Assembly: GCA_045538835.1 (NCBI GenBank) | Contig: JAZQEF010000001.1 | Span: 58,103 to 122,102 of the forward strand | DNA from: RGIG6165 sp045538835 | Lineage (GTDB): Bacteria; Bacillota; Clostridia; Oscillospirales; Feifaniaceae | DNA length: 64,000 nucleotides | Reading direction: 5' to 3' | Shown here: positions 51,588 to 60,767 of the stretch, in pieces | How the letters are laid out: the number at the start of each line of letters is the position of its first letter | How positions within the stretch are numbered: position 1 is the stretch's first letter | Translations under genes and position numbers: made by a program | Notes under the pieces: generated by a model | Databases searched by the model: none | Told to the model about the DNA's origin: nothing | The model's input: only the letters and a program-made list of their open reading frames with translations

Positions 51588-51830
51588 TTAAAGAATACCG
51601 TTCTTTTTAAGTAAAGATTTTACGGTATCTGTAGGCTGAGCACCGTTAGCAATCCATGTCTTAACCTTATCAGCGTCAACATTGAATTCTACGGGCTCTT
51701 TAAGAGGATCATATGTTCCGAGTTCCTCAATAAATCTACCGTCTCTGGGGAATCTTGAGTCTGCTACGACAACACGATAAAAAGGTGCCTTCTTTGCGCC
51801 CAATCTTCTGAGTCTGATTTTTACTGCCAT
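51588..51830 (-). CDS. rpsP: 30S ribosomal protein S16
   Basis: 80 residues, standard for S16, with MAVKIRLRRLGAKKAPFYRVVVADSR at the start and the block DGRFIEELGTYDP. It binds 16S rRNA early in 30S assembly. I start at ATG 51830, since GGAGGTG lies 9 nt upstream and the longer frame has none. It follows ffh by 54 nt in the ylxM-ffh-rpsP-khpA-rimM-trmD operon. Confidence 0.97.
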   Translation of the reverse strand: MAVKIRLRRLGAKKAPFYRVVVADSRFPRDGRFIEELGTYDPLKEPVEFNVDADKVKTWIANGAQPTDTVKSLLKKNGIL

Positions 51831-51884
51831 TTTGAATTTCACCTCCAAAAATTATCTTTATATACTTAATTCAGTACACACATA

Positions 51885-53213
51885 TCAAAACGGGAATCCC
51901 ATTCTTCCCTTTTTCATCTTTCCGCCGGAAAGTTGCTTCATCATCTTCTTCATAGCATCAAATCGTTTGAGCAGATTATTGACTTCGGAAACCGTGGTCC
52001 CGCTTCCGTCAGCGATTCTCTTTCTTCTGCTTCCGTTGATGATATCGGGGTTTTCTCTTTCTTTTTTGGTCATCGAACTTATTATCGCTGACACACGGTC
52101 AAGTTGCTTTTCATCAACCTGCGCACCTTTTAATGCACCTGCATTCATACCTGGTATCATGCCAAGCACATTTTCAAGAGGCCCCATATTTTTTATCTGT
52201 TCCATCTGATCCATAAAATCATTCAGATCAAATGACTGATCACGAATTTTCTTTTCAAGTTCGAGTGCTTTCTTTTCATCGTAAGCAGCCTCTGCTTTTT
52301 CAATAAGGGACAAAACATCGCCCATACCGAGTATACGGTTTGCCATACGGTCTGGATGGAACACTTCAAGCGCATCCATCTTTTCACCGGTGCCGATAAA
52401 TTTTATCGGTTTTCCTGTGACATATTTTACCGACAGTGCGGCGCCACCTCTTGTATCACCGTCTGTTTTGGTGAGAATAACACCCGTAATATCAAGTTGT
52501 TCATTAAAGGACTTTGCAACATTAACTGCGTCCTGACCTGTCATCGCATCAACAACAAGGAATATCTCTGACGGTGAAGTCAGTTTCTTGATATCAGCGA
52601 GTTCTTCCATAAGTTCCGTATCAATATGCAAACGGCCTGCCGTATCGAGAAGCACATAGTCATTACCGTGCTTTTTGGCATGTTCGATAGCCGAAAGTGC
52701 AATTTTCTGCGCAGAAGTACCTTCAGGCATTGTAAATACAGGCACTTCAACACTTTCACCTACTACCTGGAGTTGTTTTACAGCCGCAGCTCTATAAATA
52801 TCACATGCCGCAAGAAGAGGTCGTTTGCCCTGTTTTTTAAGATGGAGAGCAAGTTTGCCGCAGTGAGTAGTCTTGCCTGCGCCCTGCAAACCGCACATCA
52901 TTATAACAGTAGGAAGTGTTGAGGAAACATTTATCTTACTGTGAGTCGAACCCATTATTTCACACAGTTCATCATTAACTATCTTGATGACCTGCTGACC
53001 GGGTGTAAGACTCTCCAGAACTTCAGCGCCGCATGCACGCTCGCTCACCCTGTTTACAAATTCTTTTACGACCTTGATATTGACATCTGCTGCAAGAAGC
53101 GAGAGTTTAACTTCCCTCATCGCCTCTTTGATATCAGCCTCTGTAAGTTTGCCCTTACCCCTTAACTTTTTAAATGTTGCATTCAGTTTATCTGCAAGAG
53201 ATTCAAAAAGCAT
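51885..53213 (-). CDS. ffh: Signal recognition particle protein Ffh
   Basis: GTPase of the signal recognition particle that targets nascent membrane and secreted proteins, 442 residues. NG domain: G1 GLQGAGKTTHCGKLA near residue 107, DTAGRLHID and TKTDGDTRGGAAL. The C-terminal Met-rich M domain (FDAMKKMMKQLSGGKMKKGRMGFP) binds the 4.5S/6S RNA; its gene is not in the window. The start shares a base with the ylxM stop (TAATG), the normal coupling. Confidence 0.97.
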   Translation of the reverse strand: MLFESLADKLNATFKKLRGKGKLTEADIKEAMREVKLSLLAADVNIKVVKEFVNRVSERACGAEVLESLTPGQQVIKIVNDELCEIMGSTHSKINVSSTLPTVIMMCGLQGAGKTTHCGKLALHLKKQGKRPLLAACDIYRAAAVKQLQVVGESVEVPVFTMPEGTSAQKIALSAIEHAKKHGNDYVLLDTAGRLHIDTELMEELADIKKLTSPSEIFLVVDAMTGQDAVNVAKSFNEQLDITGVILTKTDGDTRGGAALSVKYVTGKPIKFIGTGEKMDALEVFHPDRMANRILGMGDVLSLIEKAEAAYDEKKALELEKKIRDQSFDLNDFMDQMEQIKNMGPLENVLGMIPGMNAGALKGAQVDEKQLDRVSAIISSMTKKERENPDIINGSRRKRIADGSGTTVSEVNNLLKRFDAMKKMMKQLSGGKMKKGRMGFPF

Positions 53214-53578
53214 TATCCAAGTACCTCAACTGCAATATCGTGAATTTCATATGCTTTTGAGTTGATTGCACGGGACATAAGCGTTTCCGTATTGATATTT
53301 ACAATCTCATCGGATATCCTGCTCATCTTCTCAATAGCATCGGTAAGTTTTTCAATTTTTCCTATAAGACCGAGTTTTTCTTCAAGCTCGACCATATACT
53401 GCTCGCCCCTCTTGATAGAATCGCGAACGCCCTGACGGCTGATATTCTCATGTTCTGCAATTTCTGCAAGAGAAAGGTCTTCATTATAATAAAGCTCAAG
53501 CACATCGCGCTGATTGTCAGTAAGTATATTACCGTAGTAATCAAGCAAAAGTGCCATTCTCATATCCTTTTCCTTCAT
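53213..53578 (-). CDS. ylxM: YlxM/p13-like putative DNA-binding protein (UPF0122)
   Basis: 121 residues with a sigma-70 region 4-like helix-turn-helix (LSLAEIAEHENISRQGVRDSIKRGE near residues 34-58) and a coiled C-terminal half. It always precedes ffh and is proposed to affect SRP function or its expression; the exact activity is not known. AGGAGG lies 8 nt before ATG 53578. The promoter for the operon lies within 50 nt upstream. Confidence 0.93.
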   Translation of the reverse strand: MKEKDMRMALLLDYYGNILTDNQRDVLELYYNEDLSLAEIAEHENISRQGVRDSIKRGEQYMVELEEKLGLIGKIEKLTDAIEKMSRISDEIVNINTETLMSRAINSKAYEIHDIAVEVLG

Positions 53579-53620
53579 TTCCAGCGCCTCCTGTAAAGTG
53601 TTTTGCTTTTACACCAATCG

Positions 53621-53649
53621 ATTATACTGTAAAGGCGACGAATTGTCAA
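53621..53649 (-). promoter_or_regulatory. Consensus sigma-A promoter of the ylxM-ffh operon
   Basis: TTGACA (53649-53644), 17 nt, TATAAT (53626-53621) on the minus strand: both hexamers perfect. The -35 lies at the tip of the hairpin that follows mutS2. Confidence 0.8.
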
Positions 53650-53667
53650 GACAATTTCGTCGCCTTT
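53631..53667 (-). terminator. Hairpin between mutS2 and ylxM
   Basis: AAAGGCGACGA pairs with TCGTCGCCTTT over 11 bp and continues with a 5-6 bp inner stem. On the minus strand only three T follow, so termination of mutS2 may be partial. It overlaps the ylxM promoter. Confidence 0.7.
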
Positions 53668-53669
53668 TT

Positions 53670-56039
53670 CTATTTAATTTCTACAATTGTTACGCCGCTC
53701 TCGCCTTCGCCGTAAACGCCAAGCCTGAAACTTCTCACATGCGGATGATTTTTAAGAAAATTTGTCACCCCAGCACGCAGAGCACCCGTGCCTTTTCCGT
53801 GAATTATGCGTACCGAGCCGATACCTGTTATTGCCGCGCTGTCCAGAAATTTATCAAGTTCTATAACTGCCTCATCGACCATTTTGCCTCTGAGGTCAAG
53901 TTCCATAACAGCAGTATCAAGTCCGCTCTTTATCGGTTTTCTGACATTTGAAACAGGCGGTTTCTTTCTCACATCTTCAACAAGTTTGACATTTTTAAGA
54001 GGAACCTTGACTTTGATGCTTCCCATCTGTACCGTTATTTCGCCCTTTGAGTCAGGCATTGAGAGTACCGTTGCATGTTTATTCATACTCGGTATTTCAA
54101 CAGTATCTCCGAGAACAAGTTCTCTCGGAAGTTCGTAGGTCTCCAATTCATCAACAGGATCGACCGTATCATCAAGCTGAGTAAGTTTTCCTCGAAGTTT
54201 TGATTTGCTTTCATTTACTTTCTTTGCAAAATCCTCCGCTTCTTTCTGACGCTTAAGTTCATCAAGTTCTGCCGCCATATCTTCATACAGCCTCTTAGCC
54301 CTTGAAAGAACACGCTTTGCCTCCTGCCGCGCTTTTACAACTTCCTTATCCTTCTCTGCAGAGAACTTTTCCATCTGTTCGTCAAGCTGCGCCTTGTCTA
54401 TGCGAAGTTTGTATTCAAGTTCTGCAGAAACCTCACGCTGCCTCTCCATCTCCTGCCTTTTTGCCTCAAGGTCGGATACTATCTTTTCAAAATCAGACCC
54501 CTCTTTGCTGACATAACCCTGTGCGGCTTCAATTATAGTATCATCAAGTCCGATTCTCTGTGAAATGGCAAAAGCATTGGATTTACCCGGTATGCCGACT
54601 AGCAGTTTATAAGTTGGTCTCAATGTTTTTACATCAAATTCACATCCTGCATTTTCCACACGCGGAGTCTGGACTGCATAGTTCTTGAGTTCTGCATAAT
54701 GAGTTGTTGCAACTATCTTTGCACCGAATGATTTGATATATTCAAGAATTGCGATTGCAAGCGCCGCGCCCTCAACAGGATCGGTGCCTGCACCAAGTTC
54801 ATCTATGAGCACAAGACTGTCGGCATCCGCTTTTTTGGTTATATCGACAATATTGGTCATATGTGATGAGAATGTTGAGAGCGACTGTTCAATACTCTGC
54901 TCATCACCGATATCTGCAAATATATTTTTAAATACAGTCAGACTGCTGCCCTCATCAAACGGCACAAACAGACCTGACTGCATCATCACCGTGAAAAGAC
55001 CTATCATTTTTAGCGATACCGTCTTACCGCCTGTATTCGGACCTGTTATTACTAAAAGATCAAAATCTCCGCCGAGACTCACGCTTACAGGAACGACTTT
55101 ATTCTTATCTATAAGCGGATGTCTGCCGTTTACGATATTTATAAATCCTCTGTTATTAACAATCGGTCTGAAAGCCTTTTGCTTATACGCAAGTTTAGCC
55201 TTTGCAAAAACAAAATCGAGAATAACTATGAGTTCATAATTATTTCTTATCTTATCCGAAGCCTCTGCCACTTCAGCAGAGAGTTCGGCTATTATACGCT
55301 CTATCTCATCCTGCTCCTGTGACTTTAACACGCGCAGTTCGTTGTTTGCCTCAACAACTCCCATAGGTTCAACAAAAAGTGTTGAGCCACTACCCGATAT
55401 ATCGTGAACAAGACCTTTTATCTCTCCGCGAAATTCCGCTTTGACGGGCACGACATATCTGTCACCTCGCATAGTTACGATAGGTTCCTGCAAAAACCTC
55501 TGATATGTAGGTGATTTTATCATACCGGAGAGAATTTCCTTAGCCTTTGCAATCGCCCTGTTTATCTTGCGCCTTATATCGGCAAGTGTACTGCTGGCAC
55601 TGTCGGATATCTCATCATCTGATATTATGCTTCGTTCTATCTTACTTTCAAGATACTTATCGGGTACAAGGCCGTTAAAATATCTTACAATATGTCTTGA
55701 AGCAACAGCATCATCTCTGTAATCAAGAAGTTTCGCCGTTGTTGTAAGCACACGTGCAATGTCAAGCAGTTCCCTGAGTGTCAGAGAAGCACCTTTTTGT
55801 GCACGAAGCAGTGATGCATTGACATTTTTTACACCGCCAATTGCGGGTGCGCCCTTTTTGCCGAGCAAGAATGCCGCATCATCTGTTTCCTCAAGTGCTT
55901 TATTGATTTTTTCCACATCAAATATAGGTGTGAGAGATATACATTTTTCTTTTGCGCCTTCACACACGGCATTTGCTGCAAGCAGTGTTTTTACTTTATC
56001 AAACTCAAGTGTATGGTAAGCCTTTTCATTTCCTGTCAT
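53670..56039 (-). CDS. mutS2: Endonuclease MutS2
   Basis: 789-residue MutS-family ATPase with Smr nuclease domain; in B. subtilis it rescues stalled or collided ribosomes by splitting them, and in other species it suppresses homologous recombination. Walker A GPNTGGKTVSLK near residue 338, LIDELGAGTDPVEGAAL, a long coiled-coil (about 520-640) and a C-terminal Smr domain (LDLRGKMVDEAV, IIHGKGTGALR). The start overlaps the recO stop by one base (TAATG). Confidence 0.96.
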   Translation of the reverse strand: MTGNEKAYHTLEFDKVKTLLAANAVCEGAKEKCISLTPIFDVEKINKALEETDDAAFLLGKKGAPAIGGVKNVNASLLRAQKGASLTLRELLDIARVLTTTAKLLDYRDDAVASRHIVRYFNGLVPDKYLESKIERSIISDDEISDSASSTLADIRRKINRAIAKAKEILSGMIKSPTYQRFLQEPIVTMRGDRYVVPVKAEFRGEIKGLVHDISGSGSTLFVEPMGVVEANNELRVLKSQEQDEIERIIAELSAEVAEASDKIRNNYELIVILDFVFAKAKLAYKQKAFRPIVNNRGFINIVNGRHPLIDKNKVVPVSVSLGGDFDLLVITGPNTGGKTVSLKMIGLFTVMMQSGLFVPFDEGSSLTVFKNIFADIGDEQSIEQSLSTFSSHMTNIVDITKKADADSLVLIDELGAGTDPVEGAALAIAILEYIKSFGAKIVATTHYAELKNYAVQTPRVENAGCEFDVKTLRPTYKLLVGIPGKSNAFAISQRIGLDDTIIEAAQGYVSKEGSDFEKIVSDLEAKRQEMERQREVSAELEYKLRIDKAQLDEQMEKFSAEKDKEVVKARQEAKRVLSRAKRLYEDMAAELDELKRQKEAEDFAKKVNESKSKLRGKLTQLDDTVDPVDELETYELPRELVLGDTVEIPSMNKHATVLSMPDSKGEITVQMGSIKVKVPLKNVKLVEDVRKKPPVSNVRKPIKSGLDTAVMELDLRGKMVDEAVIELDKFLDSAAITGIGSVRIIHGKGTGALRAGVTNFLKNHPHVRSFRLGVYGEGESGVTIVEIK

Positions 56040-56773
56040 TACTTTACCTCTGTAACAGTTTTATAAAACGATAATGTCTTCGGTTCAAAACCGAGATGAT
56101 ATATAAGGTATTTTTCACATATAAGAGAGAGTCTTTTCATATTCTCGTCCCCAAGCGCAAACGAAAACACCGATTTGCAATCTGCATAGCAAATGTGCGC
56201 AAGCGCTTTTATGAGCGCAACATTAATTTCGGTACCTTTACCGCATTTTTCACACACGATACCTCCCTGCGGAGGGTCGAAAAACATTCGTCCCTCAGTC
56301 ATGCCGCACAGAGTACAGCCATCTAAAACAGGAAGATATCCCGTTTCACACATAAGCCGCATTTCATAGCAGGCTTTAATCAAATCTATACGTTTTTCGG
56401 TGTTCGAAAGCAAATGCAATGTGTTGAGCACAAGTGCGAGAACACCGTCGCTCTCGTCGTTATCCATCACACACCTGCTTGCAAGTTCCGAAACATATTC
56501 GGCAAGCGCCAGCCTGTCCAGATTTTCTCTGAGCGAGTAGAAATTATTTATAATCTGTGCGCTTCTGATACTGTATGAGCCTTTACTTTCGGCTACGGAA
56601 AACTGTGCATATGTAAACGTGTGCGCCACGGAGAGCAGCGGACTTTTCATCCGCTTGCATCCCCTTGCCCACAATTGCATTTTTCCTTTTCCACGGATAA
56701 GCACGGTCAATATTTTATCATTTTCTCCGTAAGAGGTCTCTTTAACTACAAGACCTTCAGCATTGAAACTCAT
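56039..56773 (-). CDS. recO: DNA repair protein RecO
   Basis: Recombination mediator that helps RecA load on SSB-coated DNA. 244 residues: N-terminal OB fold (AEGLVVKETSYGENDKILTVL, RGKGKMQLWARGCKR), a helical middle and a zinc-binding four-Cys site (CTLCGM and CEKCG). I start at ATG 56773, where GAGG lies 6 nt upstream; this overlaps yqzL by 17 bases. It lies between yqzL and mutS2. Confidence 0.93.
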   Translation of the reverse strand: MSFNAEGLVVKETSYGENDKILTVLIRGKGKMQLWARGCKRMKSPLLSVAHTFTYAQFSVAESKGSYSIRSAQIINNFYSLRENLDRLALAEYVSELASRCVMDNDESDGVLALVLNTLHLLSNTEKRIDLIKACYEMRLMCETGYLPVLDGCTLCGMTEGRMFFDPPQGGIVCEKCGKGTEINVALIKALAHICYADCKSVFSFALGDENMKRLSLICEKYLIYHLGFEPKTLSFYKTVTEVK

Positions 56774-56873
56774 TTTGTTCCTCTGTTTCCTTTTCTTCCT
56801 CTTTGGATTTTTTATATGCCAGATAAGCATCTATGCTTCCCGTTTCAACAAAAAGTTTCCAGTAATCTTCCAT
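56757..56873 (-). CDS. yqzL: YqzL family small protein
   Basis: 38-residue protein, MEDYWKLFVETGSIDAYLAY followed by an acidic Lys/Glu-rich tail ending in Cys. The WKLFVETGSIDAYL core is the YqzL signature, and the position between era and recO is where YqzL is found in Firmicutes. Start ATG at 56873 with AGGTG upstream; it overlaps the recO start by 17 bases. The function is unknown. Confidence 0.85.
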   Translation of the reverse strand: MEDYWKLFVETGSIDAYLAYKKSKEEEKETEEQNEFQC

Positions 56874-56899
56874 ATAAAACACCTCAAAGGTAGTTTGTC

Positions 56900-57793
56900 T
56901 CACTCTCTGTCTGAATAACCAAAATTCTTAAGCATTATTTCACTGTCACGCCAATTTTCTTTTACTTTTACAAATATTTTAAGATAGACTTTGCAACCAA
57001 AAAAGTCCTCCATCTCAACTCTCGAAGCAGATGATATCTTTTTGAGCATCGCACCGCCTTTGCCGATAATTATTCCCTTGTGCGAATTCTTCTCACAGAA
57101 TAAAACCGCCTCGATGTCGATTATATCCTCACCCGACGCCGTTTTTCTCTCTTTAAATCTTTCTATTTCAACTGCTGTTCCGTGCGGCACTTCATCGGAG
57201 AGCGAATAGAGCACCTGCTCTCTGACAAATTCTGCGGCTATCTGTTTTTCAGGCTGATCTGTCAGTTCATCTTCAGGAAAAAATGCAGGTCCTTCGGGAA
57301 GCAGTTTGAATATTTCCTCTTTCAAGATGTCTACACCCTTCCCCGTCTTTGCAGACACAGGAATAACTGCATCAAACTCATACAGGTCGCTGAATTCCTT
57401 AACGGTAGCCATCTGTTTTTCCTGAGAAAAAATATCAATTTTGTTTACAACAAGTATTTTTTTGCAGTCACCTGCTTTTTCTATCATTGAACGCTCTATA
57501 TCCGTTATCTTTCCTCTTGATTCCACAACAAACATCAGAACATCAACACCGTCTACGGCATCGCCTGCCGCTTTCATCATATAACCGCCGAGTTTCGTTC
57601 TGGGCTGATGAATACCGGGAGTATCAAGAAATACTGCCTGATGGTCATTTTCAGTAAGTACCGCAAGTATTCTGTTTCTTGTTGTCTGCGGCTTATCAGA
57701 CACGATAGCGACTTTTACACCGACAAGTTCATTTAACAAACTGGATTTGCCTACATTCGGCAGTCCGGCAATAGCAATAAATCCCGATTTCAT
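56900..57793 (-). CDS. era: Era GTPase
   Basis: Ribosome-associated GTPase needed for 30S maturation and 16S rRNA 3'-end processing. 297 residues: G1 GLPNVGKS near residue 10, LDTPG, NKID, and the C-terminal KH domain (GIIIGKGGAMLKKI with GxxG). The start overlaps the ybeY stop by four bases, consistent with an operon with ybeY and phoH. Confidence 0.96.
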   Translation of the reverse strand: MKSGFIAIAGLPNVGKSSLLNELVGVKVAIVSDKPQTTRNRILAVLTENDHQAVFLDTPGIHQPRTKLGGYMMKAAGDAVDGVDVLMFVVESRGKITDIERSMIEKAGDCKKILVVNKIDIFSQEKQMATVKEFSDLYEFDAVIPVSAKTGKGVDILKEEIFKLLPEGPAFFPEDELTDQPEKQIAAEFVREQVLYSLSDEVPHGTAVEIERFKERKTASGEDIIDIEAVLFCEKNSHKGIIIGKGGAMLKKISSASRVEMEDFFGCKVYLKIFVKVKENWRDSEIMLKNFGYSDRE

Positions 57794-58266
57794 CTTTTTA
57801 TCTCCATTTTATTTAATATATCTTCCTGTATTGAAAACATAGGCTGTTCATTCTCGATATGGTCATATCCCAACAGATGCAGCATCGAATGCACGCACAG
57901 AAATGCTACTTCTCTTGTAAATGAATGACCGTATTCTTCAGCCTGCTGTTTTGCCCTTTCAAGCGATATTACCATATCACCAAGTATGTACATGCCGTCC
58001 TCAGAGAGTTCCTCTTCAATCGGCATATAATTCTCATCATATTCCATTATCGGAAAGGATAATACATCGGTCGGCGAGTCGATATTTCTCATTTCTCTGT
58101 TGAGTATCCTGATATTCTCATTATCGGTAAATGTGACTGATATTTCGCAGTCTTTTCTCACACCTCTGTCCGACAACACCTCTTCACAGCACTTTTTTAT
58201 AAGTTCTGTCAAGGTATCGTCAATTTCAAATTTATCCTGTTCGTTTAAAAAATAATATCTGTTCAC
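57790..58266 (-). CDS. ybeY: Endoribonuclease YbeY
   Basis: Single-strand RNase for 16S rRNA 3'-end maturation and ribosome quality control. 158 residues with zinc triad HSMLHLLGYDH near residue 125 and preceding block DILSFP-like (DVLSFPIMEYD). It overlaps phoH and era by four bases each, a compact phoH-ybeY-era string. Confidence 0.95.
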   Translation of the reverse strand: MNRYYFLNEQDKFEIDDTLTELIKKCCEEVLSDRGVRKDCEISVTFTDNENIRILNREMRNIDSPTDVLSFPIMEYDENYMPIEEELSEDGMYILGDMVISLERAKQQAEEYGHSFTREVAFLCVHSMLHLLGYDHIENEQPMFSIQEDILNKMEIKR

Positions 58267-59228
58267 TTTACTTCCTTCTTTTTGTAAAAGTTGTCATACG
58301 CTTCAATTATCTTCTGTACCAGTTTGTGTCTGACAACATCGCTCTTTGTAAGTTTTATTATCGCTATATCATCAATATCCGCAAGTATTTTTGCTGCCTG
58401 CACAAGTCCCGACTTCTTTCCGTCCGGCAAGTCTATCTGTGTTATATCACCCGTTATTACTGCCTTGGAATTAAAGCCAAGTCGTGTCAAAAACATTTTC
58501 ATCTGCTCTGGTGTTGTATTCTGCGCTTCATCAAGAATAATGAAAGCGTCATCAAGCGTCCTGCCTCGCATATATGCAAGAGGAGCTACCTCGATGTTGC
58601 CTCTTTCAAGATATCTCTGATATGTTTCTACACCCAGCATATCAAAAAGCGCATCGTGAAGCGGTCTCAAATAAGGATCAACCTTATTTTGAAGATCACC
58701 CGGCAAAAATCCGAGTTTCTCACCTGCTTCGACTGCCGGTCTTGTTATGATTATGCGGTTTATCTGCTTTGAACGAAACGCCTCTACCGCAATAGCAACC
58801 GCAAGATATGTTTTACCCGTTCCCGCAGGACCTATTGCCATTGTTATAGTGTTTGCTTCGACTGCCTTGACATATTTTTCCTGTCCGAGCGTCTTTGCTT
58901 TTATGGGCTTACCCTTTACCGTGACACATACACAGTCCTGACCGAGTTTTGAGAGTTGATCCTCTTTACCCTGTCTTACAAGTGAGATGACGTAATTCAT
59001 ATCTATCTCATTATACGACTGTCCTCTACCGACCATAAGGAGTACTCCCTCAAGGACTTTGGCAGCCTTATCCGCATCTTCTATATCACCGCTCACCTTG
59101 ATCTCACCGTTGCGGTAACTTATCCTGACATTAAATTCTTCTTCAATTAATTCTACATTAGTGTCAAGATTTCCGAATATGCCGACGATATCTTCCATTC
59201 TGTCTACATTTATTATCCTGTCTGCCAC
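58263..59228 (-). CDS. PhoH family ATPase
   Basis: Cytoplasmic RNA helicase-like or phosphate-starvation ATPase of the PhoH family, 321 residues. N-terminal KH-like segment, then Walker A GPAGTGKTYLAVAIAV near residue 128 and Walker B FIILDEAQNTTPEQMKMFLTRLG. Neighbours ybeY and era point to a role in RNA metabolism. It starts at ATG 59228, 2 nt after the yqfD stop. Confidence 0.95.
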   Translation of the reverse strand: MADRIINVDRMEDIVGIFGNLDTNVELIEEEFNVRISYRNGEIKVSGDIEDADKAAKVLEGVLLMVGRGQSYNEIDMNYVISLVRQGKEDQLSKLGQDCVCVTVKGKPIKAKTLGQEKYVKAVEANTITMAIGPAGTGKTYLAVAIAVEAFRSKQINRIIITRPAVEAGEKLGFLPGDLQNKVDPYLRPLHDALFDMLGVETYQRYLERGNIEVAPLAYMRGRTLDDAFIILDEAQNTTPEQMKMFLTRLGFNSKAVITGDITQIDLPDGKKSGLVQAAKILADIDDIAIIKLTKSDVVRHKLVQKIIEAYDNFYKKKEVK

Positions 59229-59230
59229 TT

Positions 59231-60421
59231 TTAATCCTCCGTTGTTCCAAGCGGAACCCTTTCTCCAATATCTTCAAGACACTCGGCATCAAGATAGGTT
59301 ATGAGTTTTCCGTTTTCCTCAACCTGCCTGAAACTGTGTTCAAGCACTATACCGTCACCTATCTCATTTCTGAGTGCTTTTTTTAGCCTATCCCTTGAAA
59401 TAAGCATCTGCTGTTCGGTATCAAGTTCCTGTTTTACCTGCTTTTTTTCCCTGTATGTCGTAGTACTGAGATAAAACGGCAAATATATATTTCCACCCAG
59501 ATACAACTGCTTATTCTCTATTATATTATCATATTCTTTATATGAAATACTACTTTTATTAAATAATTTTATTTTTTTGCCGAACAAATTCAGTTCATAT
59601 CTGTTTTTTTCTTCTCCGGTATACTCTTCTACATATATTTCTTTCGGACATTCAAAGACAAACGTATACCACACTTTTGCCTTAACTTCTCCGTATGCCG
59701 CACAAGGTGCAACACTTCCATCCTTATACATTATCTCACCTGAAATGAGAGTCTGACCTTTTGTCACACTGTCGCCCATCTTTACCATTGCCATACCCGA
59801 AAACGGTGCAATGTAAGTTATTAGTCCGTCTTTTGTTGCAATTATATCCGAATAGGTATCAAGATCTGCTATTTCGGGCGGTATGTCACGCTCTTTTACC
59901 TCAACAAATGCTTTTGTACCTTTTATATTTACACTTACCCATACAAGCGACGGCACATCAAGAAGCACCTTTTGCGCAAGCATACTGTAATCATTGTCCT
60001 TTTTCCTGCTTCCTACCGTAAAACCGTTTTTTTCAAGGGCTTCGATTACTGCTTTATCGGTCGTTACAGTATTACCCGTGACTTCTATATTCCACACAAA
60101 AGCAGAGGATATCATAAAAAAGAGCGCCAATAGAACAGGACCTACCGCAAGAATATACCGTTTTTTATAACGCTTAACGGTGTACGGCAGACCAAATCTT
60201 CCCGATATTTTTATGACTGTGTATGCATCATCTGCAGCGTTTTCCAAAAAAGATGCGTTTGACTTCTCGGTATAGAATTCAATGCGTCCTTTTTTGTCTC
60301 TTTTTAGTCCCCAGACTGTTATATTCCTGAGCATACACAAATTAAGCAGTCTCTCTCCGAAACCGCCTGTTACAACCACTTTTATATATCCCGTTATAAA
60401 TCTGATTATTCTAATTATCAT
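59231..60421 (-). CDS. yqfD: Sporulation protein YqfD
   Basis: 396-residue membrane protein needed for efficient sporulation in B. subtilis. An N-terminal FTGYIKVVVTGGFGERLLNLC-like stretch, then a membrane helix (about 91-113), then a POTRA/FtsQ-like region (VTGNTVTTDKAVIEAL) and beta-rich domain with an acyl-like motif (GMAMVKMGDSVTKGQTLISG). I start at ATG 60421 inside the yqfC 3' end, overlapping it by 11 bases, without a clear ribosome site; a TTG 12 nt further up is the alternative. Sigma-E control is known for yqfC-yqfD in Bacillus. Confidence 0.9.
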   Translation of the reverse strand: MIIRIIRFITGYIKVVVTGGFGERLLNLCMLRNITVWGLKRDKKGRIEFYTEKSNASFLENAADDAYTVIKISGRFGLPYTVKRYKKRYILAVGPVLLALFFMISSAFVWNIEVTGNTVTTDKAVIEALEKNGFTVGSRKKDNDYSMLAQKVLLDVPSLVWVSVNIKGTKAFVEVKERDIPPEIADLDTYSDIIATKDGLITYIAPFSGMAMVKMGDSVTKGQTLISGEIMYKDGSVAPCAAYGEVKAKVWYTFVFECPKEIYVEEYTGEEKNRYELNLFGKKIKLFNKSSISYKEYDNIIENKQLYLGGNIYLPFYLSTTTYREKKQVKQELDTEQQMLISRDRLKKALRNEIGDGIVLEHSFRQVEENGKLITYLDAECLEDIGERVPLGTTED

Positions 60422-60698
60422 CGCAATACACAAAAGTCATATCTTTAAATGTTCCGTTTGCACGGATATGTTCTGACGAAAAATAGGCTACGCCTATGTT
60501 CTTCCCCGTAATTCTTATTTCATATTCACGGCAGGATATGCGCAGCACTTCATCGGTATATTCTATAAGTCCCGAATGTCCGTCTATTTCAAATTCCCTA
60601 TTCCCGCAAAAACTGACTGTCGGCATCGAAACGACGGTATCGGGTGACATTTCAAGTTTTATTGCCGTTTCCACTGCCTTTTCTCTGAGTTTTTTCAT
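60411..60698 (-). CDS. yqfC: Sporulation protein YqfC
   Basis: 95-residue YabP/YqfC family protein: KAVETAIKLEMSPDTVVSMPTVSFCGNREFEIDGHSGLIEYTDEVLRI is the family pattern, with short beta strands and no membrane helix. Paired with yqfD in sporulating Firmicutes as part of the sigma-E regulon. GAGGTG precedes ATG 60698. Its molecular function is not known. Confidence 0.9.
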   Translation of the reverse strand: MKKLREKAVETAIKLEMSPDTVVSMPTVSFCGNREFEIDGHSGLIEYTDEVLRISCREYEIRITGKNIGVAYFSSEHIRANGTFKDMTFVYCDDN

Positions 60699-60767
60699 TT
60701 TAACACCTCATTTACTTTTTATGCATAACTGCCTCTTAAAATGTATTAAGATATAACGGTGATTAAA

